From Verrucomicrobiota bacterium (GTDB lineage: Bacteria; Verrucomicrobiota; Verrucomicrobiia; Limisphaerales; JADLHS01), in assembly GCA_025360895.1 (NCBI GenBank), contig JANYBF010000345.1, positions 1 to 27,248 on the forward strand: a stretch of DNA of 27,248 nucleotides, read 5' to 3'. A program made the position numbers and the translations under genes. The number at the start of each line of letters is the position of its first letter. Positions within the stretch are counted from its first letter, which is position 1. This document shows positions 15,420 to 22,142 of the stretch, piece by piece. The notes below the pieces were generated by a model, which was given only the letters and a program-made list of their open reading frames with translations, was not told the origin of the DNA and did not search any database.

Positions 15420-15884
15420 ATGAACGAAGCAATTTTAACCAGCGTAAATCCCGAGGCGCAAATTCACGATGTGCGGGAGTTGATCGACGAGCGGCGCGTG
15501 ATCGAGTTGGTCTTGATGGAAGTACAGGCGCTGGGCGATGCGCTCGCCGCCAGCGGCGAGGGGGTGACTTTGGTACCGCGCACGCGGCTGTTGTTGACCC
15601 TGCTGACTTACTGCTGCGCCACCGGCAACTACAGCTCGGAGGACATCGAGTGGGCCTGCCAGGTGAACACCGGCGCCCGCTACATTTGTGCGAACACGCC
15701 CCCCGATCAGGAAACGATCCGGCAATTTCGCCGCGCTCACCGGATGTGGGTTGAAACCTGCCTGAGTCGGGTCCTGGCCACCACTGCGAGTTTACAACCA
15801 CTCCACACCCAACTGCCGCCGCTCGTTTCCGCCGACCAAAAACTCGATATCGCCATCATGATGGACATGGCGATGTTTGACTGA
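15420..15884 (+). CDS. Stand-alone DUF772-like (transposase N-terminal type) protein
   Basis: The 154-residue protein has a middle section resembling the amino-terminal domain of IS5/IS1182-type transposases: a helix LLLTLLTYCCATGNYSSEDIE, then ARYICANTPPDQETIRQFRRAHR, which fits the family pattern of an aromatic-x-C/G stretch followed by TIxxFRR. There is no DDE catalytic domain, no inverted-repeat ends and no following transposase frame, so it is not an intact insertion sequence. ATG at 15420 has a purine-rich ribosome site (AAAGAAAGG) seven bases upstream; GTG at 15414 is less likely. A Pho-box-like array precedes it, and it ends 24 bases from the convergent phoU. It may be a DNA-binding protein recruited from a transposase. 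The function is unknown. Confidence 0.7.
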   Translation: MNEAILTSVNPEAQIHDVRELIDERRVIELVLMEVQALGDALAASGEGVTLVPRTRLLLTLLTYCCATGNYSSEDIEWACQVNTGARYICANTPPDQETIRQFRRAHRMWVETCLSRVLATTASLQPLHTQLPPLVSADQKLDIAIMMDMAMFD

Positions 15885-15908
15885 TTGCCCGCGCTGCGGA
15901 GAGTAATT

Positions 15909-16562
15909 TTACTTGGCTGTGTGGCGAATGTCCGCCGCTTCGCACAGATAAACCACTTCCTCCGCGATGTTCGTTGCGTGATCGGCGATGCGTTCCAGGC
16001 TGCGGGTGGCGATCATCAAATTCAGGCAGCGCGGGATGCTGTCGCGGTCGGACATCATGAACTGGGTCAACTCACCGTTGATCTGCTTGTTGAGCGCGTC
16101 CACTTCCTCGTCCCGCGGAATCAGCGCCCGTGCGGCGGCGGAGTCCCGATTCACGAACGCATCCAGGGCACCCTTGAGCATCACCAGCGCGAGACCGGCC
16201 ATGCGCGGCAGGTCCACATTAATTTTTACGGGTGGTTCCTGGCTCAAGTCGCGGGCGCGTTTGGCAATCTTGGCGGCTTCGTCGCCCACTCGCTCCAGGT
16301 TTTGCGAAATCTTCATGGCGACCATAACGAGGCGCAGGTCCGTTGCCAGCGGCGCCTTGGCCAGCAGCCGGATCGCCAGCTCGTCAATCTCCACTTCCCC
16401 CCGGTCGAGGATTTCGTCGTTTTGCTTCACTTGGATGGCGAGGTCGTAATTGCGCGTGGTCAGCGCTTCGATGGCGCGGTTGACGGCGGTTTCCGCCTGG
16501 CTCGCCATCGTCAGCAATCGCTGTTTCAATTCGCTGAGATCGTGATCAAAGTGTCGCTCCAT
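15909..16562 (-). CDS. phoU: PhoU phosphate-signalling regulator
   Basis: The 217-residue, all-helical protein has the two PhoU repeats. It opens MERHFDHDLSELKQRLLTMA, as PhoU proteins do, and each half contains the metal-binding type motif: NLERVGDEAAKIAKRA in the first and SLERIADHATNIAEEVVYL in the second. PhoU links the Pst transporter to the PhoR sensor kinase, damping Pho signalling when phosphate is ample. It is the last gene of the minus-strand pst run, 101 bases after pstB. The intervening DNA carries a hexamer-type repeat. No phoR or phoB is in the window. Confidence 0.95.
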   Translation of the reverse strand: MERHFDHDLSELKQRLLTMASQAETAVNRAIEALTTRNYDLAIQVKQNDEILDRGEVEIDELAIRLLAKAPLATDLRLVMVAMKISQNLERVGDEAAKIAKRARDLSQEPPVKINVDLPRMAGLALVMLKGALDAFVNRDSAAARALIPRDEEVDALNKQINGELTQFMMSDRDSIPRCLNLMIATRSLERIADHATNIAEEVVYLCEAADIRHTAK

Positions 16563-16577
16563 AGTTTTTATTTTCGG

Positions 16578-16606
16578 TCCTAATCTTAATCTTCCTCTTG
16601 ATCCTT
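16578..16606. repeat. Degenerate hexamer repeat upstream of phoU
   Basis: The plus strand reads CTTAAT/CTTCCT/CTTGAT-type hexamers (aagatta/gatcaag on minus). It is the same repeat type that forms the signal-peptide codons of the TolC-like gene at 26621-26654. It lies in the untranslated gap between pstB and phoU. Confidence 0.6.
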
Positions 16607-16663
16607 ATTGCCCTGCCCTGCTCTGCTCGCGCCGAGATCAATAGCCAGCTCAGGTTAAAGGGT

Positions 16664-17485
16664 CTAACCAAATCGTCCCGTCACGTAATCTTCCGTCCGC
16701 TTTTGCGCCGGGTTCGTAAAAATTTTCGTCGTCGTGTCGAATTCCACCAGTTCACCAAGATAAAAGAACGCGGTGAAATCAGACATCCGCGCGGCCTGTT
16801 GCATGTTGTGCGTGACGATGACGATGGTGAAGTCTCTTTTTAGCTCCAGAATCAAATCTTCGATGCGCGACGTGGCGATGGGATCGAGCGCGGACGCCGG
16901 TTCGTCCATTAAAATAATCTCCGGCTTGATGGCGATGGCGCGGGCGATACACAACCGTTGCTGCTGGCCGCCAGACAAACCCAGCGCGCTGCTGTGCTGG
17001 CGGTCTTTCACCTCGTCCCACAACGCCGCGCTCCGCAAGCTTTGCTCCACAACTGCGTCCACCTCAGATTTTTTGGTTGTGCCGTGCAGCCGCAAACCGT
17101 AGGCAACGTTTTCGTAAATGGATTTTGGAAACGGATTGGATTTCTGGAACACCATGCCAACCCGCTTGCGCAATTCAATCACGTCCACATCGGGACTATA
17201 AATGTCGTGCCCGCCGATCTTGATCCCGCCCTCGATACGAACGGTATCAATCAGATCGTTCATGCGGTTGAGGCAGCGGAGCAAAGTGGATTTGCCGCAG
17301 CCGGACGGTCCGATGAATGCCGTCACGACGCGCTCCCGAATTGGCAGGCTGATGGCCTTCAAGGCCCGCGCCGCCCCGTAGAAGAGCGAGAGCTGGTTGA
17401 TTTCGATCAACGCGGCGCCCGGAGCGCTGGGGCCCGGGTTGGCCAGCGGCGCCACGGTGAGTTTGGGAAGGAGGAAGTCCGTCAT
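16664..17485 (-). CDS. pstB: Phosphate ABC transporter ATP-binding protein PstB
   Basis: The 273-residue ABC ATPase has Walker A GPSGCGKST (59-67), the PstB-typical RCLNRMND that follows it, the Q-loop MVFQKSNPFPKSIYENV, signature LSGGQQQR (170-177), Walker B ILMDEP (191-196) followed by ASALDP, and the switch histidine in IVTHNMQQAAR. The first 25 residues are a Pro/Ala-rich extension not needed for the fold. It powers PstC/PstA-mediated phosphate uptake. It starts six bases after the pstA stop, so it is in the same operon. Confidence 0.96.
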   Translation of the reverse strand: MTDFLLPKLTVAPLANPGPSAPGAALIEINQLSLFYGAARALKAISLPIRERVVTAFIGPSGCGKSTLLRCLNRMNDLIDTVRIEGGIKIGGHDIYSPDVDVIELRKRVGMVFQKSNPFPKSIYENVAYGLRLHGTTKKSEVDAVVEQSLRSAALWDEVKDRQHSSALGLSGGQQQRLCIARAIAIKPEIILMDEPASALDPIATSRIEDLILELKRDFTIVIVTHNMQQAARMSDFTAFFYLGELVEFDTTTKIFTNPAQKRTEDYVTGRFG

Positions 17486-17491
17486 ACAAAG

Positions 17492-18451
17492 TTAATTAAG
17501 CGCCCGCAGTTTTTTCCGCACGCGGGCGCGGATGATGATCGCCACAAAATTCAGCGCGAACGTCAGGATCAGCAACACGAGCACGGTCGCATAAAGCAGG
17601 GGCCGGGTCTGTTCGATGTTCGGCGACTGGGTGGACAGCACGAAAACGTGATAACCGAGGTCCATGAATTGATCCGAAAGTTGATGCGGCAATGAGGCCA
17701 TGTAGTAGGCGACACCCGTGAACAGAATTGGCGCGACTTCGCCCGCCGCGCGACTTACCGCGAGAATGCCGCCGGTCATAATACCCGGCAGTGCCTGTGG
17801 CAAAACAATTCTAACGATGGTCTCCAGTTTGGTCGCCCCAAGCGCGAGGCTCGCCTCCCGCAGGCCCGTGGGAATCGCCTTCAACGATTCCTCGGTGGCC
17901 ACGATAACGACCGGCAGCGTCATCACCGCCAGCGTCAGCGAAGCCCACAACACCGCCGGTTGCCCCCAGACCGGGCCGGGGTTGTGCAGCAGGGCGTCGA
18001 GATTTTTGCCGATGAAGTTGATGAAGAAACCGAGACCGAACAAACCGAACACGATCGAAGGCACGCCCGCCAGATTGCTCACCGCCGCCCGGATGATGCG
18101 GGTGATGGGCGAGGTGTTGGGTGCGTATTCGGTCAGGTAGATGGCCGTAATGACGCCCACGGGAATCACGAAAATTGTCATGACGAACACCCGGATGGTG
18201 GTGCCGACGATCATCGGCAGGACGCCGGTGGTTTCCAAGTCAAAGAAATCCTTTTTTGGAATCGTCGAGACGAACCGCCACGACAAACCCGGCAGCCCGT
18301 TGATGACGATATTCAGCAGAATCACGCCGAGAATGGCAAGGATCAACAAGGTCGCCAGCCCGGTCAGCCCGCTGAAAAAAAACGAGGGGTAGTCGAAGCG
18401 CTCAGCGCGAAAACTTCTGCCTTCGGAATTCTGGCTTCGGACTTCGTTCAC
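17492..18451 (-). CDS. pstA: Phosphate ABC transporter permease PstA
   Basis: The 319-residue inner-membrane permease has six likely membrane segments and PstA-type signatures: GVITAIYLTEYAP, the EAA-loop region EESLKAIPTGLREASLALGATKLETI, and GGILAVSRAAGEVAPILFT. GTG at 18451 was chosen because its GTGA overlaps the pstC stop; the frame is open to 18643, but that would overlap pstC by about 200 bases. The first 15 or so residues (VNEVRSQNSEGR) come from a short repeated DNA pattern (CTTCGGA units on plus). It works with PstC as the membrane channel of the PstSCAB system. Confidence 0.94.
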   Translation of the reverse strand: MNEVRSQNSEGRSFRAERFDYPSFFFSGLTGLATLLILAILGVILLNIVINGLPGLSWRFVSTIPKKDFFDLETTGVLPMIVGTTIRVFVMTIFVIPVGVITAIYLTEYAPNTSPITRIIRAAVSNLAGVPSIVFGLFGLGFFINFIGKNLDALLHNPGPVWGQPAVLWASLTLAVMTLPVVIVATEESLKAIPTGLREASLALGATKLETIVRIVLPQALPGIMTGGILAVSRAAGEVAPILFTGVAYYMASLPHQLSDQFMDLGYHVFVLSTQSPNIEQTRPLLYATVLVLLILTFALNFVAIIIRARVRKKLRALN

Positions 18452-19635
18452 CGTTTGCCCTCCAGTTTGAGTTTCAAGCGGTGCATCACCACGTCGCCAA
18501 TCAGGTTGAGCACGAAGGTCACGGCAAACAGCATCGCGCCCAACAGGAACAAAATCCGATAGTGCGGTCCGCCGGACACGGCCTCGGCCATTTCCGCCGC
18601 GATCGTGGTCGTGATGCTGCGCGCCGAATCGAAGATGTTCCACGATATCACGCTAGCCGAGCAGACCATCAGCACGATCATCGTTTCGCCAATCGCGCGA
18701 CCAAAGCCCAGCACGGTGGCGGCGAACACGCCGGGCAGCGCCGCCGGCAGAACAATCTGCCAGGCCGCCTGCCATTTGGATGAGCCGAGCGCCAACGCCG
18801 CCTGGGTGTAGGACTGCGGCACGCTGGTCAACGCATCTTCCGCGATGGAGAACACGACGGGGATGACGGCGAAACCCAGGGCGATGCCGGCAACAAAGGC
18901 ATTCAGCCGGGTCTGGTAGCCGAAAACGCTTTGCAACACCGTCGCCATGACCAGCAACGCGAAGAAGCCGACGACGACGGACGGAATGCCGGACAACATC
19001 TCGATCGTGGGTTTGATCACTTCGCGCACGCGGGGCCGCGCCAGTTGGGAAACATAAATGGCCGCCCCCACCGCCAGCGGAACCGCAAATAACAAACCGA
19101 TCAGCGTCGTTTTCAAAGTGCCGACCAGCAGCGGTATGATGTTGTATTTTTTGATCTGACCAACGGGTTGCCAGATGAACTCCGGCTTCGCATAACCGGT
19201 CCACTGGTGCGGTTGCAGCAAGTAACGCCATTGCGTGGTATTGATACGTGCGTCCGGATCCTCGCGAAAGGCCGCCGGGATTTCGGCCAGCGCCTCCACT
19301 TTGACTTCCATCAGCGACGTCAACGTTGCCCGGTCCATGGCCCCAAACTCCCTGGCAGTCAGCCCTAGATATTCCTGAAGCTGCGCCGGCGGAAGTTTAT
19401 CCATTTCACTTACGGGAATCACAGCCTGGACTGCGGCGCTGTTGATGTGGCCAAACAGCAACGGGGACGCCTCGCGCGCGACGAACAGGAAGATCAGCAG
19501 CACCACCAGAATCGCCGAGAGCGAAACCGCGAAGATGAATTTCTCAGCCAGCCATTCCAGCGGACGCGCGCGATGACCCCGGTGGATACCCATCCAACCG
19601 TCGCTGCGTTTGCCCGCGTTGTGGCGATTGGCCAT
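18448..19635 (-). CDS. pstC: Phosphate ABC transporter permease PstC with an enlarged periplasmic loop
   Basis: The 395-residue permease carries the PstC signatures IEMLSGIPSVVVGFFAL, EDALTSVPQSYTQAALALGSSKWQ (the EAA loop that contacts PstB) and GFGRAIGETMIVLM. A basic cytoplasmic start (HNAGKRSDGW...RGHRARP) leads into the first membrane segment (about 33-52). About 110 residues then precede the next segment (LLVGTLKTTLIGLL), making the protein some 75 residues longer than the E. coli one. That insert is hydrophilic and helical and should lie in the periplasm, near the phosphate-binding protein. It starts 21 bases after pstS and overlaps pstA by four bases. Confidence 0.95.
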   Translation of the reverse strand: MANRHNAGKRSDGWMGIHRGHRARPLEWLAEKFIFAVSLSAILVVLLIFLFVAREASPLLFGHINSAAVQAVIPVSEMDKLPPAQLQEYLGLTAREFGAMDRATLTSLMEVKVEALAEIPAAFREDPDARINTTQWRYLLQPHQWTGYAKPEFIWQPVGQIKKYNIIPLLVGTLKTTLIGLLFAVPLAVGAAIYVSQLARPRVREVIKPTIEMLSGIPSVVVGFFALLVMATVLQSVFGYQTRLNAFVAGIALGFAVIPVVFSIAEDALTSVPQSYTQAALALGSSKWQAAWQIVLPAALPGVFAATVLGFGRAIGETMIVLMVCSASVISWNIFDSARSITTTIAAEMAEAVSGGPHYRILFLLGAMLFAVTFVLNLIGDVVMHRLKLKLEGKR

Positions 19636-19656
19636 GGGGGTTGTCGTCGTCCCGGA

Positions 19657-20505
19657 TCACTTCTCGCGCAACGAAGCAGGGAGCGGGAAATAACCCACGT
19701 CTTTCACGATCGTCTGGCCGTCGTCGCTGCGGAGCCATTTCAGGTAGGCCGCCACCTCGCCCTTGTCCAACGCCGGGTTCACGTAAATAAACAGGTAGCG
19801 CCAGATGGGATATTTTTGGCCGACCACATTTTCCTCGGTCGGTTCGATCGCCGGCGAGTTGTCGTCGGCCTTGACCGCCAGGTGCTTGGCGCCCGCACCG
19901 TAGGCCGCGCCGCCGTAGCCAATGCCATTCTTGTCTTTCGCCACCGCTTGTAGCACCGCCGCCGTGCCGGGCATGGTCTGGGAACTGGCGGCGAAATCCT
20001 TACCCTGCAAGACGTGCTCCTTAAAGAATTCGTACGTGCCGGAACTGTTTTCGCGGCTATAAACGGTGATCGGTGCGTCGGGCCCGCCCACGGCGCTCCA
20101 GTTCTTGATCTTGCCGGTGAAGATGCCTTCCAATTGGGGCCGGCTGATTTCCTTGAGCGGGTTATCGGCGTTTACATAAATCGAGAGACCGTCAATCGCA
20201 ACCTTGTACTCGGTCGGTCGCTTGCCGAACGCCTTGATGCAAGCTTCGATTTCCTTGGCCTTGATTTTGCGCGAGGCATCGCAGAGATCGGTGGTCTGAT
20301 TTTGCAGCGCGGCGAAACCCGTGCCCGTGCCGCCGCCGGTGACTTGAATTTTCGTTCCCGCGTTTTTGCCCATGTACACCTCCGCCCACTTCTGGGCGAG
20401 AATGACCATCGTGTCGGAACCTTTGACGGTGATATCCGCGCGGGATGAAGTAGTGAGCCCAAGCGCCGCCGTCGCGACCAGCGAATTTACGAGCAGAGTT
20501 TTCAT
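19657..20505 (-). CDS. pstS: Phosphate-binding periplasmic protein PstS
   Basis: The 282-residue protein has a signal peptide (MKTLLVNSLVATAALGLTTSSRA, probable cleavage after A23) and no lipobox, so it should be a soluble periplasmic receptor. Phosphate-binding segments are present: KGSDTMV, TGGGTGTGFAAL, and the long SRENSSGTYEFF motif typical of this PstS group. The final region KWLRSDDGQTIVKDVGYFPLP is also characteristic. ATG at 20505 starts the signal peptide directly; the upstream ATG at 20529 would add eight residues of a non-signal type. It hands phosphate to PstC/PstA. It lies 46 bases after the porin gene, likely co-transcribed. Confidence 0.95.
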   Translation of the reverse strand: MKTLLVNSLVATAALGLTTSSRADITVKGSDTMVILAQKWAEVYMGKNAGTKIQVTGGGTGTGFAALQNQTTDLCDASRKIKAKEIEACIKAFGKRPTEYKVAIDGLSIYVNADNPLKEISRPQLEGIFTGKIKNWSAVGGPDAPITVYSRENSSGTYEFFKEHVLQGKDFAASSQTMPGTAAVLQAVAKDKNGIGYGGAAYGAGAKHLAVKADDNSPAIEPTEENVVGQKYPIWRYLFIYVNPALDKGEVAAYLKWLRSDDGQTIVKDVGYFPLPASLREK

Positions 20506-20551
20506 GGATGGAGAGGAAAGGCAGTTCATATTTTTGCGTTTGAGTTGTTGA

Positions 20552-21916
20552 TCAAAATTTGATGGTCGCGTCCAACTGGATACGGTTCATGAAACTGTCC
20601 GAGCCATTCGGATACTCCTGGATCAACCAGGTGGAAAACCATTTCGCACTGACAGTAAGAAAATCGTAAGGGGAGTAGGCCAGTTTCAGAACGTTGCCTT
20701 TTACATTCGTGCCGGAGCCGTAGTTGGGACCCGTGAAGCCGGAGTTGGGCTGGGTCTGCTGGTACAGGGCACCGAAGTCGGAATCCACGAATTCCTCATA
20801 CCACGAATTCGCGCCCAACCATTTCCAAGTGTAGGCAAGTTCCCATGTCCCCTTCTTGCCGGACTTGCCGAACTGGATGCCGACATTATAAGCGGAATTG
20901 TCGGCGCCGCTGGGCGCGGCCGGATTGTACATGTACTCCCCGCCGATTTTGATCGGGAATGAGCCGGGATAAAATGGAACCTCGTCGAGCAGGTAGGTCG
21001 CCGAAAGATCACCGATAATCGGACTGAACGAGTAAGTTGGCACCGTGGTGATCGCGTCGCGTGTGTTGCCTTGATTGATATTGGGCACCGCCCCGTTGGC
21101 CAACTGATTCGCGTAAGTAATGCCCAGGACCGCCACGCCGGCCGAGGTGGAAAGTCGCTTGTTCCAGGTTGAATCCAGCAACAACTGGCCGCCCGTCATG
21201 TATGGGTTCTGCGCGGAAAAGGGCTGGGCCGTCAACCGCGCGTTATTGTCCACGATAAATGCGGCGCCAATGAGCTTTAACGCGTGATGGTCACTTAAAC
21301 TGTAGCCGACCTGCATGGCGCCGCCTTCCGGCGTATAGTCCGCATCAAAGACCATGTCCGTGAAGACAAATGGATTTTCCATTTTGCCGAGCGTGGTTGA
21401 GGCCGACCAAGTCTTGCCATGGAACGGCGACCATTTGGCGTAGGCAAGGTCAATGAAAACACCCTTCTTGGAAGCATTGTTTTGAAATGTCTGGTTGTTG
21501 GAAATCGGATCCGAACCGGTCGTGAGGCCGGAATCGAGATTGCCGGACGCGAGCCGGAAGCCAACTTCAAAATCCTCCACCATCGTCACCGTCGCCCCGA
21601 CACGGAAACGGTAGCGCCAGCGATCCTGGCTCTCGAACACCGGATTGCTCGAGTTAAATTCCTCAAAGCGGCCGCGCAGATCGCCGCCCCATTTGAAGGA
21701 CGTCACCCAGTCAGGCATGCCACTCTTGACCGCGTAGGCTGTGGTAAAATTTTTGTCCGTTTCTTCGCGGAGTTCATTGGCTTCCTTCACGCTAAGGACG
21801 CCTTTCTCGACCAACTTATCCAGCAACGCATCGGCGGATTGGGCATGGCCCTGTTGCGTCAAGGACATGCCCGCCAAGGCGGCGAAGCACACAGTAATCA
21901 ATTTATGTTTGTTCAT
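20552..21916 (-). CDS. Outer-membrane porin (Porin_5-like), probably for phosphate uptake
   Basis: The product is a beta-barrel protein of about 454 residues. A signal peptide (MNKHKLITVCFAALAGMSL.. ending GHAQS) is followed by a short helical segment DALLDKLVEKGVLSVKEANELREE, common in this porin group. Alternating amphipathic strands follow, ending in LDATIKF with the terminal phenylalanine used for barrel assembly. Tandem strand motifs include WGGDLRGRFEEF, DRWRYRFRVGA and FEVGFRLASG. It leads the pst operon and has Pho-box-like repeats directly upstream, so it probably lets phosphate or phosphorylated compounds across the outer membrane under starvation. Start options are 21949, 21922 and 21916. 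The first falls inside a Pho-box unit and is unlikely. Confidence 0.88.
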   Translation of the reverse strand: MNKHKLITVCFAALAGMSLTQQGHAQSADALLDKLVEKGVLSVKEANELREETDKNFTTAYAVKSGMPDWVTSFKWGGDLRGRFEEFNSSNPVFESQDRWRYRFRVGATVTMVEDFEVGFRLASGNLDSGLTTGSDPISNNQTFQNNASKKGVFIDLAYAKWSPFHGKTWSASTTLGKMENPFVFTDMVFDADYTPEGGAMQVGYSLSDHHALKLIGAAFIVDNNARLTAQPFSAQNPYMTGGQLLLDSTWNKRLSTSAGVAVLGITYANQLANGAVPNINQGNTRDAITTVPTYSFSPIIGDLSATYLLDEVPFYPGSFPIKIGGEYMYNPAAPSGADNSAYNVGIQFGKSGKKGTWELAYTWKWLGANSWYEEFVDSDFGALYQQTQPNSGFTGPNYGSGTNVKGNVLKLAYSPYDFLTVSAKWFSTWLIQEYPNGSDSFMNRIQLDATIKF

Positions 21917-21944
21917 TTGCATAAGATTCTCAACGTTCGCGGAC

Positions 21945-21999
21945 AGCATGTGACTACCGTGTTACGGCAAAACGACCAACCGGTTACAATTGTGTTACG
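21945..21999 (-). promoter_or_regulatory. Pho-box-like array upstream of the porin-pst operon
   Basis: On the minus strand five 11-base units follow each other from 21999. Their first seven bases are CGTAACA, TGTAACC, GGTCGTT (weak), CGTAACA and AGTCACA. This gives two complete 7-4-7 boxes (21999-21982 and 21966-21949) exactly 33 bases apart, on one face of the helix. The architecture and position match PhoB-activated promoters. The exact -10 is unclear; GAGAAT at 21931-21926 is a candidate. Confidence 0.68.
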
Positions 22000-22142
22000 A
22001 ATCTTGCCGCCCCGATGGCGCCATGGAATGACTTGAATGCACGGAAAGCCTGCAACAAGATGCGGCCTGCGCCCACCAACGCCCGAATGCCTGGTTGGGC
22101 TCCGCCGCAACCACGGTTGCAAGCAAATCGTACGGATCGCAA

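Noticed and set aside
15420..15884. Intact insertion sequence
   Set aside because: Only a DUF772-like part is present, without a catalytic domain, terminal inverted repeats or target duplication.
20540..20570. Palindrome ATCAAAATTTGAT at the porin stop as an attenuator
   Set aside because: The stem is only six A/T-rich pairs and overlaps the stop codon; too weak to call.
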